NCBI GenBank assembly: GCA_964569085.1
Contig: CAZMTA010000019.1
Location: forward strand, 1-64,000
From: JAJCZZ01 sp964569085
GTDB taxonomy: Bacteria; Gemmatimonadota; Gemmatimonadetes; Longimicrobiales; Gaopeijiaceae
Length of the DNA stretch: 64,000 nucleotides
Reading direction: 5' to 3'
The notes below the pieces were generated by a model, which was not told the origin of the DNA, searched no databases, and saw nothing but the letters and a program-made list of their open reading frames with translations. How positions within the stretch are numbered: the first letter of the stretch is position 1; the number at the start of each line of letters is the position of its first letter. A program made the translations under genes and the position numbers. Shown one piece after another: positions 25,886-34,203 of this stretch.

Positions 25886-26560
25886 ATGCGGAACCGCGCG
25901 CTCGCGCTCCTCTTCCTCGGCCTGATGGCCTCGTCCCCCCTGGCGCTCTCGGGCCAGGGCTTTGCCGTCGGCGTCCGCGCCGGCACCCTCGGCCTGGGCG
26001 TCGAGGCCGCCGTGCCCCTCGGCGAGCGCGCGGCGCTCCGGGGCGGGTACGGCTTCCTGCCCGTCGAGCCCGAGGCCACCATCGACGACATCGACTTCAC
26101 CTTCACCCCCCCGGAGAACTGGTTCAACGTGGGGGCGGACCTCTACCTGGGCGGCGGCTTCCGCATCGGCGGAGGCATGCTCTTCCGGGACGCCGATCCC
26201 AGCATGGTGGGCGAGATCAGCGCGTCGGGCAGCGTGGAGATCGGGGACCGGACGTACACACGGACCGAGATCGCCACCCTCAACGGGGTGCTGGACTCCA
26301 AGGACCAGGCGCCGTACGCGCTCCTCGGCTTCGGCCGCCACACCGCCGCCGGGGTCGGGCTCTTCGTGGATCTGGGCGTGGCCTTCACGGGCGACCCCGA
26401 GGTGCTCCTCGAGGCCGAGGGAGATCCGCAGATCGTGAACTCCGCGGAGTTCCAGGCGGAGCTGCGGAAGCAGGAGCAGCAGACCGAGGACGACCTGCCC
26501 TCCTACGCGAAGCTCTGGCCGATCCTGAACGTCGGCCTGAAGATCGGGCTGGGCGGCTGA
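25886..26560 (+). CDS. Predicted small outer-membrane beta-barrel protein
   Basis: A 224-residue exported protein: signal peptide (about 1-23, ending ALSGQ), then alternating polar/hydrophobic strands rich in Gly and aromatic residues (FAVGVRAGTLGLGVEAAV, GADLYLGGGFRIGGGM, YALLGFGRHTAAGVGLFVDLGV) typical of 8-10 strand barrels. The C-terminus LNVGLKIGLGG looks like a final strand but lacks the terminal aromatic. Near residues 160-200 there is a charged helix with several Glu/Gln. No specific family recognised; porin or structural role is possible. ATG 25886 has GGAGA upstream. Confidence 0.75.
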   Translation: MRNRALALLFLGLMASSPLALSGQGFAVGVRAGTLGLGVEAAVPLGERAALRGGYGFLPVEPEATIDDIDFTFTPPENWFNVGADLYLGGGFRIGGGMLFRDADPSMVGEISASGSVEIGDRTYTRTEIATLNGVLDSKDQAPYALLGFGRHTAAGVGLFVDLGVAFTGDPEVLLEAEGDPQIVNSAEFQAELRKQEQQTEDDLPSYAKLWPILNVGLKIGLGG

Positions 26561-26595
26561 CGCACGGCTCCCCGGCGGCGCGCCGCCGACCGACG

Positions 26596-26635
26596 ACGAG
26601 AGGCCCGTCCCGGACGTCCGGGACGGGCCTCTCGT
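26596..26635. terminator. Perfect 40-base palindromic terminator
   Basis: A perfect 40-base palindrome: arms 26596-26614 and 26617-26635 with CG at the centre. It separates the rightward outer-membrane protein gene from the leftward response regulator and is best read as a shared bidirectional terminator. No T tract. Confidence 0.7.
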
Positions 26636-26669
26636 GCGTCGGGCCCCGAGTCCTTCCTGGGGGGCGGCC

Positions 26670-27074
26670 TCAGCCGGCCTGGTCCAGCAGCTCCTCCACC
26701 GCCTCGACGAGCGCCTCCACGGAGAAGGGCTTCGGGAGGAAGGGCTGACCGGCTTGCTGGATCTGGCGGCGGCCCGAGGTGAAGGAGGAGTATCCCGAGG
26801 TGAAGAGGATGGGGGTGCCCGGCGCCCGCGCCTGGAGCGCATTGCCGGCCTCCCGTCCGTCGAGACCCGGAAGCACCAGGTCGCAGATGATGAGGTCCAC
26901 CCCGCCCGGGCGCGCGTCCACCCTGCGGAAGGCCTCCTGGGCGTTCTCCGCCTCGAGCACGCGGAACCCGTTGCGCTCCAGAACCTTGCGGACGACGTCG
27001 CGGATGGACGGGTCGTCGTCCAGCACCAGGACGGTGCCGCGACGGGAGGACGGGGTGCTCTCGGACTCGGTCAT
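26670..27074 (-). CDS. Single-domain response regulator
   Basis: A 134-residue CheY-like receiver with no output domain. Acidic pocket LVLDDDP (about 18-22), phospho-acceptor Asp65 in LIICDLVLPGLDG, Thr/Ser switch at FTSGYSS and Lys115 in FLPKPFS. The sequence resembles the receivers of hybrid kinases in this window (ICDLVLPG against LTDLVLPG), so it could act as a phospho-relay partner or competing sink; this is inferred. The start is ATG 27074; a Pro/Arg-rich leader from 27125 is excluded. Divergent from the hydrolase gene. Confidence 0.9.
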   Translation of the reverse strand: MTESESTPSSRRGTVLVLDDDPSIRDVVRKVLERNGFRVLEAENAQEAFRRVDARPGGVDLIICDLVLPGLDGREAGNALQARAPGTPILFTSGYSSFTSGRRQIQQAGQPFLPKPFSVEALVEAVEELLDQAG

Positions 27075-27141
27075 GGCTCCTCCGGGGGGCCCCTGGGGAG
27101 GCCCTGGACGCGGACGCATTCTCACGTTCGAATCTAACCAT

Positions 27142-27816
27142 ATGCGGACCAGCCACGACGGACGGATGCCGGACGGCTCGGGCGGGGAGGTGGGTTACCG
27201 CCTCCGCGCGCCGCAGTCGCCGGTGGGCCTGCTGGTGCTGGCCCACGGGGCCGGGGCCGGGATGGACCACCCCTTCATGGAGGCCGTTTCGGACGGACTG
27301 GTGGAGCGCGGCCTGGCGGTCCTGCGCTACGACTTCGCCTACATGGAGGGGCGGGGATGGCCGCCGGACCGCCCGCCGGCGTTGGTGGCGACGGTCCGGG
27401 CGGCGGTGGCCCGGGGCGTGGAGCTCGCGGAGGGGCTACCGGTCTTCGCGGGCGGAAAGTCCCTGGGGGGGCGCATGACCTCCACCGCCGCCGCCGAGGG
27501 CGGCCTCGACGAGGTACGCGGTCTGGTCTTCCTGGGCTTTCCCCTCCACACGGCCAAGCGGCCCGCGACGAAGCGGGCCGACCACCTGGCCCGGGTGGAC
27601 CTCCCCATGCTCTTGGTCCAGGGGACCCGGGACCGCCTGGCGGACCTGGACCTCCTGGGGCGCGTGCTCGACGACCTGGAGCCCCGGCCCGACCTCCACG
27701 TGGTGGAGGGCGCGGACCACGGCTTCGAGGTCCTGAAGCGGTCGGGGCGGGCGCCCGCCGAGGTCCTGGCGGAAGTCTGTCGGGCCGTGGCCGGGTGGGT
27801 GGCGGACCGGGTCTGA
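27142..27816 (+). CDS. Alpha/beta hydrolase of the KANL3/Tex30 (dienelactone hydrolase-like) group
   Basis: A 224-residue alpha/beta hydrolase. The oxyanion segment VLAHGAGAGMDHPF is followed by the RYDFAYME strand, nucleophile Ser107 in AGGKSLGGRM, acid Asp164 in VQGTRDRLA and His193 in EGADHGFEV, a complete triad. This layout matches the KANL3/Tex30 and dienelactone-hydrolase-like family, small cytosolic esterases of unknown natural substrate. The ATG at 27142 follows an AT-rich patch (27131-27143) that probably forms the promoter shared with the divergent response regulator. Confidence 0.88.
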   Translation: MRTSHDGRMPDGSGGEVGYRLRAPQSPVGLLVLAHGAGAGMDHPFMEAVSDGLVERGLAVLRYDFAYMEGRGWPPDRPPALVATVRAAVARGVELAEGLPVFAGGKSLGGRMTSTAAAEGGLDEVRGLVFLGFPLHTAKRPATKRADHLARVDLPMLLVQGTRDRLADLDLLGRVLDDLEPRPDLHVVEGADHGFEVLKRSGRAPAEVLAEVCRAVAGWVADRV

Positions 27817-27874
27817 CCCGGCGCCACCGCCGCGCCGGCCTCAACCGCGCGGCCCCCTCGCGTGTCCACGTCGG

Positions 27875-27904
27875 TTGACCGGAGCCCCCGCCCTCCGGCA
27901 TTCT
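27875..27904 (+). promoter_or_regulatory. Weak putative promoter of the BNR-repeat gene
   Basis: TTGACC (27875-27880), 18 bases, CATTCT (27899-27904). The -35 is good and the -10 poor, so I am unsure. Confidence 0.25.
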
Positions 27905-27943
27905 CAGCGTTCCCGCAACACCCTCGATCGGAAGGATCCCGGC

Positions 27944-30900
27944 ATGTCCAAGACGTCCCTCTTCGCCTCCCTGCTCACCGCCGCCGCCCTCGTCGTGGCG
28001 ACCCCGGCCCAGCCCGCGGCCGCCCAGGACGGCGGTGCCGCCATCGACGGGCCCGCCTCGGTCTTCACCGACCTGGGCTACCGCAGCGTCGGCCCCTCCC
28101 GGGGCGGCCGCGTCACCGCCGTGGCCGGCCACCGCGCCCACCCCCACACCTTCTACATGGGGGCCGTGGGCGGCGGGGTCTGGAAGACGGAGAACTACGG
28201 GATGACCTGGGTGCCCATCTCCGACGGGTACCTCAACACCGGCTCCATCGGAGCCATCCGGGTCGCCGGGTCCGACCCCGACGTGATCTACGTGGGCACC
28301 GGCTCCGACGGCATCCGCAGCAACGTCATCATGGGGAAGGGCGTCTTCCGGTCCGACGACGCCGGCGAGACGTGGCGGTACCTGGGGCTGGAGCGCACCG
28401 GCCAGATCGGCGCGGTGGAGATCCACCCCGAGAACCCCGACGTGGCGTACGTGGCCGCGCTGGGGAACGCCTGGGGGAAGAACCCGGAGCGGGGCGTCTA
28501 CCGGACCACCGACGGCGGCGAGAGCTGGGACCACGTCCTCTTCACCTCGGACTCGGTGGGCGCCATCGACCTGGAGCTGAACCCCGAGGACCCCGACGAG
28601 ATCTACGCGTCCATGTGGCGGGGCGAGCGGAAGCCCTGGACCATCATCTCCGGGATGGAGGCCTCCGGCCGCGAGGACGGCATCTGGAAGTCCACCGACG
28701 GCGGGGACACGTGGGAGTACGTCTCCGAGGGCCTGCCCTCCGGCCTGATCGGGAAGATCGACCTGGCCGTGACCCCGGCGGACCCGGACCTGGTCATGGC
28801 GGTGGTGGAGACGACGGACCCGAACGAGGGCGTGTACCGCTCCGACGATCGGGGTGAGACGTGGCGTCTCACGTCGAACCAGGCGGGCCTCATGAACCGG
28901 CCCTTCTACTACACCAACATCGACATCGACCCCGTCGATCCCGACCGGGTCTTCGTGAACAACGAGGGCTTCTACGTGTCGCTGGACGGGGGCTCGACCT
29001 TCGAGCGCCGCTCCACGCCCCACGGGGACAACCACGACATCTGGGTGAACCCCGACGACAACGACATCTGGGTCCAGTCCAACGACGGCGGGGCCAACGT
29101 GACGCTGGACGGGGGAGCCACCTGGTCCACCCAGCTCAACCAGCCCACCGCCGAGCTGTACCAGGTGGACGTGGACGACAACTACCCCTACTGGCTGTAC
29201 GCGGGGCAGCAGGACAACAGCACCATCATGATCCCCTCGGATCCCCCGGAGGAGAGCGCTCCGGGCGGCCACACGGGGTACTGGAAGGACATCGGCGGCT
29301 GCGAGACCGGACCGGTGGTCCCCAAGCCCGGCGATCCGGACATCGTCTACGCCAACTGCAAGGGCCGCTTCGGACGCTACAACCACGAGACCGGGCAGGA
29401 GAAGCAGTACTACGTGGGCTTCGTGAACCTCTACGGGGTGAACCCGGAGGAGCTGCCCTTCCGCTTCCAGCGCACCGTGCCCATCGAGGTCTCGCCCCAC
29501 GACCCGAACATGGTCTACCACGGCTCGCAGTACGTGCACAAGACGGTGGACGACGGCGTGACCTGGGAGACCATCAGCCCCGACCTCACCGCCTTCCGCC
29601 CGGAGCGCCAGGTCGTGTCCGGCGCGCCCATCACCCGGGACATCACCGGTGAGGAGCACTACTCGGTGCTCTACGCCATCGAGGAGTCGCCGCTCCAGGC
29701 CGGCCTCATCTGGACCGGGGCCAACGACGGCCCGGTGCACGTGACCCGCGACGGCGGGGAGAGCTGGACCGACGTCACCCCCGAGGGCATGCCCCCGGAG
29801 GGACGCATCAACATCATCGATCCCTCGCCCCACGATCCGGCCAAGGCGTACGTGGCCGGGTACCGCACGCTCCTGGGCGACTTCACGCCCTTCATCTACA
29901 AGACCGAGGACTACGGCGAGAGCTGGACGCTCCTCACCCCCGGGGACAACGGCATCCCGTCCGACTACCCGGCGCGGGTGATCCGCGAGGACCCGGAGGT
30001 GGAGGGGCTCCTCTACGCCGGGACCGAGTTCGGCATGTTCGTCTCCTTCGACGACGGCGAGAGCTGGGAGCCCTTCCAGTTCAACCTGCCCACCACGCCC
30101 ATCACGGACATCAAGCTCGTGGACGGGGACCTGGCGCTCTCCACCATGGGCCGCGGGTTCTGGATCATGGACGACCTGTCGCCCATCCGGCAGTGGGCCC
30201 GGACCATGGCCACGGCCGACGCCCACCTCTTCCAGCCCTCGGACGTGATCCGGCGGCGGGGCGGCGGCGGATACGGCTTCGGAGGCGCCACGCCGGACGA
30301 GCCCCAGTGGTCGCCGGCCGGGGTCTACGTGGACTACCACCTGCCCGACGGCGCCGACGAGGTCACCCTCGAGTTCATGGACGCCCGCGGCACGGTGCTC
30401 CGGACCTTCGAGTCCGAGGGGCCGGGGACGACCACGAGCCGGGAGCAGGGGATGCGGGCGCCGTACTTCGCCCGCAGCGGGCAGCCCGTGGTGGACGCCT
30501 CCGAGGGGGCGCACCGCTTCGTGTGGGATCTGACCGTGCCCGGCCCCGAGGGCTCGCGGCGCTCCGGTCCCATGGTCGTGCCGGGCGAGTACCAGGTCCG
30601 CATGACCGCGGACGGCCGCACCCAGACGCGCTCCTTCGAGGTCCTCATGGATCCGCGGGTGGCGGCCGACGGCGTGACGGTGGCCGACCTCCAGGCCCAG
30701 TACGACCTGGCGCTGGACATCATCGACGCCATGAACTCGGCGGACGAGACCATCGAGCGCCTCGAGGACGCCATGCGGCGCGCCGCCGAGGGCTCGGACG
30801 TGCGGGAGGACCTCCGGGAGATCCAGGACGCCCTGGTCACCGACGAGAGCATCTCCAGCTACCCGCAGCCCATGCTGGCGGACCAGCTGGGGTACCTCTA

Positions 30901-31030
30901 CTCCAACGCCACCCGGGCGGACCAGGAGCCGGCGGCCGACATGTACACGCGGCTGGAGGACCTGCGCACCGAGCTCCAGGAGCACCAGGAGCGGCTCCAG
31001 CGCCTGATCCGGACCATCACCGACGGATGA
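27944..31030 (+). CDS. Secreted VPS10/BNR-repeat protein
   Basis: A 1028-residue exported protein. After a signal peptide (about 1-27, ending PAAAQ), repeated Asp-box motifs (RSDDAGETW, RTTDGGESW, KSTDGGDTW, RSDDRGETW, TRDGGESW, KTEDYGESW, SFDDGESW) define a large beta-propeller like sortilin/VPS10 proteins. The last ~280 residues hold beta-sandwich and helical segments, ending in a coiled coil (residues about 930-1025) rich in Glu and Arg. In this type of organism such genes are multicopy; they are often labelled glycosyl hydrolases, but I see no catalytic motif. The ATG at 27944 is chosen over an in-frame one at 27875. Function unknown; secreted or cell-surface binding is plausible. Confidence 0.85.
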   Translation: MSKTSLFASLLTAAALVVATPAQPAAAQDGGAAIDGPASVFTDLGYRSVGPSRGGRVTAVAGHRAHPHTFYMGAVGGGVWKTENYGMTWVPISDGYLNTGSIGAIRVAGSDPDVIYVGTGSDGIRSNVIMGKGVFRSDDAGETWRYLGLERTGQIGAVEIHPENPDVAYVAALGNAWGKNPERGVYRTTDGGESWDHVLFTSDSVGAIDLELNPEDPDEIYASMWRGERKPWTIISGMEASGREDGIWKSTDGGDTWEYVSEGLPSGLIGKIDLAVTPADPDLVMAVVETTDPNEGVYRSDDRGETWRLTSNQAGLMNRPFYYTNIDIDPVDPDRVFVNNEGFYVSLDGGSTFERRSTPHGDNHDIWVNPDDNDIWVQSNDGGANVTLDGGATWSTQLNQPTAELYQVDVDDNYPYWLYAGQQDNSTIMIPSDPPEESAPGGHTGYWKDIGGCETGPVVPKPGDPDIVYANCKGRFGRYNHETGQEKQYYVGFVNLYGVNPEELPFRFQRTVPIEVSPHDPNMVYHGSQYVHKTVDDGVTWETISPDLTAFRPERQVVSGAPITRDITGEEHYSVLYAIEESPLQAGLIWTGANDGPVHVTRDGGESWTDVTPEGMPPEGRINIIDPSPHDPAKAYVAGYRTLLGDFTPFIYKTEDYGESWTLLTPGDNGIPSDYPARVIREDPEVEGLLYAGTEFGMFVSFDDGESWEPFQFNLPTTPITDIKLVDGDLALSTMGRGFWIMDDLSPIRQWARTMATADAHLFQPSDVIRRRGGGGYGFGGATPDEPQWSPAGVYVDYHLPDGADEVTLEFMDARGTVLRTFESEGPGTTTSREQGMRAPYFARSGQPVVDASEGAHRFVWDLTVPGPEGSRRSGPMVVPGEYQVRMTADGRTQTRSFEVLMDPRVAADGVTVADLQAQYDLALDIIDAMNSADETIERLEDAMRRAAEGSDVREDLREIQDALVTDESISSYPQPMLADQLGYLYSNATRADQEPAADMYTRLEDLRTELQEHQERLQRLIRTITDG

Positions 31031-31080
31031 GGCGGCGGGCGGGATGACCGACCGGTTCCGCGGAGACGGGGAACGGCACG

Positions 31081-31113
31081 CGACCCCGGGGCGGTGGATC
31101 CGCCCCGGGGTCG
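31081..31113. terminator. Terminator hairpin after the BNR-repeat gene
   Basis: A perfect 14-base stem (31081-31094 with 31100-31113) closing a 5-base TGGAT loop, 51 bases past the stop. No T tract. Confidence 0.65.
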
Positions 31114-31155
31114 TCGTGCTCCCGGCGGGGGTCGGGGTCGGATGAGGAACGGGCG

Positions 31156-31722
31156 ATGAGCCCGGAGGGCCCGTCCGACGCAGAGACCGTGGAGGTCGTC
31201 ACCTGGTTCCTGGAGATGACCGACCCCGGCCAGCTCCGCGCCCCCGCGCAGGCCTCCGAGCGCCTCCGGGTCACGGAGGTGACGGCCGCGGCGCCGGAGT
31301 TCGCGTGGTTCCTCTACGCCGCCGTGGGGCGCCGCTGGGGGTGGGTGGACCGCCTGGGGTGGAGCCTGGAGGCGTGGGCGGACCACGGCCGCCGGGACGA
31401 CGTCTCCCTCCACGTGGCGTGGCTCGACGACGCCCCCGCCGGCTACGTCGAGTACCAGGTGGAGCTCCCGGACGCGGTGCAGATCGTCTATTTCGGGCTG
31501 CTCCCGTCGTTCATGGGCCGCGGGCTCGGCGGCGAGCTCCTGACCCGCGCGGTGCGGCGGGCGTGGGCCTGGGAGCCGGACCGGGTCTGGCTGCACACCT
31601 GCTCCCTGGACGCCCCGGCGGCGTTGGAGAACTACCGCGCCCGGGGCTTCCGGGTCTACGACGAGCGGCGGGAGCGGAAGCGGGTGCCCGCCCGCCTCCG
31701 TCCCGCCTGGCCCGAGGAATGA
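31156..31722 (+). CDS. GNAT family N-acetyltransferase
   Basis: A 188-residue acyl-CoA transferase. The core strands VSLHVAWLDDAPAGYVEYQVE and VQIVYFGLLPSFMGRGLGGELLTRAV include the acetyl-CoA pyrophosphate loop (MGRGLGG, equivalent to Q/RxxGxG/A), then LHTCSLDAPAALENYRARGFRVY. The N-terminal 45 residues and the WWGW-like RRWGWVDRLGWSLEAW patch are typical of a sub-family seen with small-molecule substrates. The substrate is unknown. The ATG at 31156 was chosen by position; no strong ribosome-binding site stands out. Confidence 0.88.
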   Translation: MSPEGPSDAETVEVVTWFLEMTDPGQLRAPAQASERLRVTEVTAAAPEFAWFLYAAVGRRWGWVDRLGWSLEAWADHGRRDDVSLHVAWLDDAPAGYVEYQVELPDAVQIVYFGLLPSFMGRGLGGELLTRAVRRAWAWEPDRVWLHTCSLDAPAALENYRARGFRVYDERRERKRVPARLRPAWPEE

Positions 31723-31738
31723 GGTCCGTCCCGGACCG

Positions 31739-32755
31739 CTAGGAGCCGGGCCCCCGGCGGCGCAGGAGCCGGTCCAGGCCGTGGATCCGCACCCGGAGGA
31801 GCTCCTCCGGCTCGAGGTCCTCCAGCCCGGCCGCCTCCATCTCCCGCACGAAGTCCGCGTCGATGCCGTGGATGCGGAAGGCCAGGACGTCGTCCAGGCT
31901 CTCCAGCTCCACCCCGACCTCGGCGAGCTCCGCCACGAACTCGGCGGAGACGCCGTGGATCTTCATGGCGACGAGGTCGTCGGCTCCCGGGTTCCCGAGC
32001 CCCATTCCCCGGGCCTCCCGGACGAAGGCCGGGGTCACCCCGTGGATCCGGAAGGCGAGGGCGTCGTCCAGCTCCGTGATCTCGAGGCCGAGGGCGTCCA
32101 TCTCGCCCATCCATGCGGCGGTCACGCCGTGGATGCGCATGGCCATGAGCTCGTCCAGATCCGCGTCGCTCCAGCGGGCCCTCGCCTGTCGGACGAAGGC
32201 GCGGTCGATGCCGAAGATGGCGCTCCCCACCAGCTCGTCGAACTCGGGGTCGAAGCCCTCCTCCCTGAGCATGCGGGCCCGCTCCGTGCCCACGTCCAGG
32301 ACCGCGGCCACCCAGAGGTCGTGGTCGTCCAGGTCCCGGAAGCCCAGCTCCTCCATGGTCCGCCGGTATCCGGGATTCTCCTGGAACGTGAACTCGCCTC
32401 GGCCCCGGCGGTCGTCGATGCGTCCCTCGAAGCGGAGGCTGCCGGCTTCCCGTTCTAGCGTGTGGCGCACGACGCCGCCGGCGGCCCGGGCCGCCTCGAC
32501 CAGCGCCCGGGCGTCCTCCTCCCTCAGGTCCGTGCTGCCGTCCCATCCCCGGCCGTCGTCGCGCCACGCCTCCAGCCGGATCCGCGGTGGGCCGTCGGGG
32601 CGGAACCGCGCCGTCCACGTTCCCTCCACCACCTCCTGGGTCCCGGTGGCCGGGATCGCCCGGACATCCCCGGGACCCGCCGCCGCCCTCGCCCACCCGG
32701 CGCCCGCGGCGCCCAGGGCGAGCGCCATCGCCAACACCGTCGTCGTCGTCCTCAC
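31739..32755 (-). CDS. Secreted protein with tandem IHG-type repeats
   Basis: A 338-residue exported protein. A signal peptide (about 1-25) and a ~130-residue N-terminal region rich in charged residues precede about six or seven copies of a ~29-residue helical repeat. The core of each reads like DDALAFRIHGVTPAFVRE (others AMRIHGVTAAWMGE, AMKIHGVSAEFVAE, AFRIHGIDADFVRE). The same kind of repeat is known from the C-terminal parts of some M56/BlaR1-like proteins, where function is unclear. Start GTG 32755 has GGGAG upstream; the open frame extends to 33322 without coding character. No neighbour suggests a pathway. Possible ligand- or protein-binding scaffold. Confidence 0.75.
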   Translation of the reverse strand: MRTTTTVLAMALALGAAGAGWARAAAGPGDVRAIPATGTQEVVEGTWTARFRPDGPPRIRLEAWRDDGRGWDGSTDLREEDARALVEAARAAGGVVRHTLEREAGSLRFEGRIDDRRGRGEFTFQENPGYRRTMEELGFRDLDDHDLWVAAVLDVGTERARMLREEGFDPEFDELVGSAIFGIDRAFVRQARARWSDADLDELMAMRIHGVTAAWMGEMDALGLEITELDDALAFRIHGVTPAFVREARGMGLGNPGADDLVAMKIHGVSAEFVAELAEVGVELESLDDVLAFRIHGIDADFVREMEAAGLEDLEPEELLRVRIHGLDRLLRRRGPGS

Positions 32756-32829
32756 CGTTCCACTCCCGTCCAGGGGATCCGATCTCGTGCGTCCCCTTCG
32801 ATGCCGCGTGGTGCCGGAAGGTTGAACGC

Positions 32830-33390
32830 TCAGGGTGCCCCGGCGTCGGCGTCCCGGGGCAGGATCAACGTCCACACCGAGTCCCGCACGAACGAGGCGT
32901 CGGGCCCGAAGCTCGACAGGAGCGCGGCCAGGAGGGCCGGGTCCGCGCTGTGGATCGAGAGCCCCGCCAAGGGCGCGACGGTGGGCGACGGCGGGGTCAG
33001 GTTCTCCGGGGGCGGGCCCGGATCGCTCGCCGGGTTCACGGGAATGGGCACGGGGGGACGGGCGGCCGGGGCCTCCAGCGTCTCCCACGCGCGGATCCGG
33101 AGGGCCCAGGCGTCCCCGTCGAGGTCGGTGCCGGGCGGGAGGTGGCGGTCGAGCTCGGCCGTGACCTCGCCGGGGCGGGTCGGGGCGGGCCACCGCCCTT
33201 CTTCCTCCCGGTGGGCCCGCATGGCCTCCCGGGTACCCTCCGCCGCGCGGACGGCCGCCTCCACCCGGGCCTCGAAGTCGGCGCGGGCCTTCACCGGCCA
33301 TGCCAGCGCCGCCACGAGGCACGCCACCGAGAGGGCGAGGACGAATCCCGCCAGGGTGAAGCCCGCCCGGGAGCCGCCGTGGCCCCTCAT
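32830..33390 (-). CDS. Prepilin-like hypothetical protein
   Basis: A 186-residue protein whose N-terminus (SRAGFTLAGFVLALSVAC) resembles a type IV prepilin or type II pseudopilin: Gly followed by FTL and a single 20-residue hydrophobic helix, then ARADFEARVEAAVRAAEGTREAMRAHREEEGRWP, the helix/short-peptide layout of pseudopilins. The usual Glu at +5 after cleavage is Gly here. The C-terminal part (about 80-186) is Pro-rich then ends in beta-like SVWTLILPRD. Its ATG (33390) overlaps the stop of the upstream gene (ATGA). No other pilus genes are nearby, so function is unassigned. Confidence 0.6.
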   Translation of the reverse strand: MRGHGGSRAGFTLAGFVLALSVACLVAALAWPVKARADFEARVEAAVRAAEGTREAMRAHREEEGRWPAPTRPGEVTAELDRHLPPGTDLDGDAWALRIRAWETLEAPAARPPVPIPVNPASDPGPPPENLTPPSPTVAPLAGLSIHSADPALLAALLSSFGPDASFVRDSVWTLILPRDADAGAP

Positions 33391-33935
33391 CGTTCGGTGG
33401 ACCCGTCGAGGCGTCCCGCGCCGAGCCAGCGTCGGGCCAGGCGGGAGCGGGCGGGAACCTCGTGCGCCGAGTCCCAGACCACGGCGGTCCCGTCGGGCCG
33501 GCGCGCCACGAGCTGGTAGGCCCGGTTGCCGGAGCGGACGTAGGCGATGCCGGGCGGGCCCTCCCCCCCCACCTCGTCCAACGTCCGCGGCAGGCGGCCC
33601 TCCCGGTGGCGGAAGACCTCCACCTCCACGGCCTGGAGGAAGAGCGACGCCTCGAGCCCCCGCTCCACGTCCGGCGGGGAGAGCGCCGGGAGCGGCGGGC
33701 CGACCAGCCAGGCCGGGGGGAAGGCCAGGACCCAGGCCGCCGTCGCGAGCACGACCAGGCTCAGCAGCCACTTCCAGAGGGTGGGTGCTCCCGAGGGGTC
33801 CACCGGGGCCTGGCTGTAGCGGGCGTCCCGCATGGCCGCGTCGGCCAGGGTCGCCGCCAGCAGGCGGTCCCGCTCCGAGGGATCGCTGACGCGCGTCTCG
33901 TCGGGCTGCGGGGGAACCGGGTCGGGCGGGACCAT
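33387..33935 (-). CDS. Hypothetical single-pass membrane protein
   Basis: A 182-residue protein with a cytosolic N-terminus, one membrane helix (LWKWLLSLVVLATAAWVLAF, about 52-72) and an extracytoplasmic domain that includes VERGLEASLFLQAVEVEVFRHREGRLPRTLDEVGGEGPPGIAYV, much like the periplasmic part of a pseudopilin-type or DUF-like protein. The GRLPRTLDEV segment recalls the GRYP-x-LE segment of pilin-like proteins. It is translationally coupled to the prepilin-like gene. I do not recognise the family. The start ATG 33935 is supported by position only. Confidence 0.55.
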   Translation of the reverse strand: MVPPDPVPPQPDETRVSDPSERDRLLAATLADAAMRDARYSQAPVDPSGAPTLWKWLLSLVVLATAAWVLAFPPAWLVGPPLPALSPPDVERGLEASLFLQAVEVEVFRHREGRLPRTLDEVGGEGPPGIAYVRSGNRAYQLVARRPDGTAVVWDSAHEVPARSRLARRWLGAGRLDGSTER

Positions 33936-34203
33936 GGCGGGCGGGCGAGCGGGGCGGACCGGGAGGGGACGGGTGGCGGCGACGGGGCGGAAGATAGGGT
34001 GGGGCGGGGGTTCCGGGCACGCGGCGCCCCCCCTGCGGGGAAGCTGTGGCCGCCGCCCGGGCCCCGCCATGGCCCGACGGGTCGACGCGACCGCCCAGCC
34101 TGGCCAGCCCGACGAGCCGGCCGGGCGGTGTGCCCGCCGAGCCGGCCAGCCGGCGCGACCGACCCGGCCCGGCGGGCCGGCCGGGCCCGCGGTCCCCGTC
34201 CGT

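Noticed and set aside
27275..30985. Long leftward open frame opposite the BNR-repeat gene
   Set aside because: Its product is His/Gly/Arg/Val filler with no domain; it is the expected antisense shadow of a GC-rich gene. The same reasoning removes the long frames opposite the kinase (8551-11913), the PFOR gene (61255-63933) and others.
34081..34200. Regulatory repeat of GGCC/CCGG units downstream of ettA
   Set aside because: The stretch is simple GC low complexity without a consistent period or hairpin stem.
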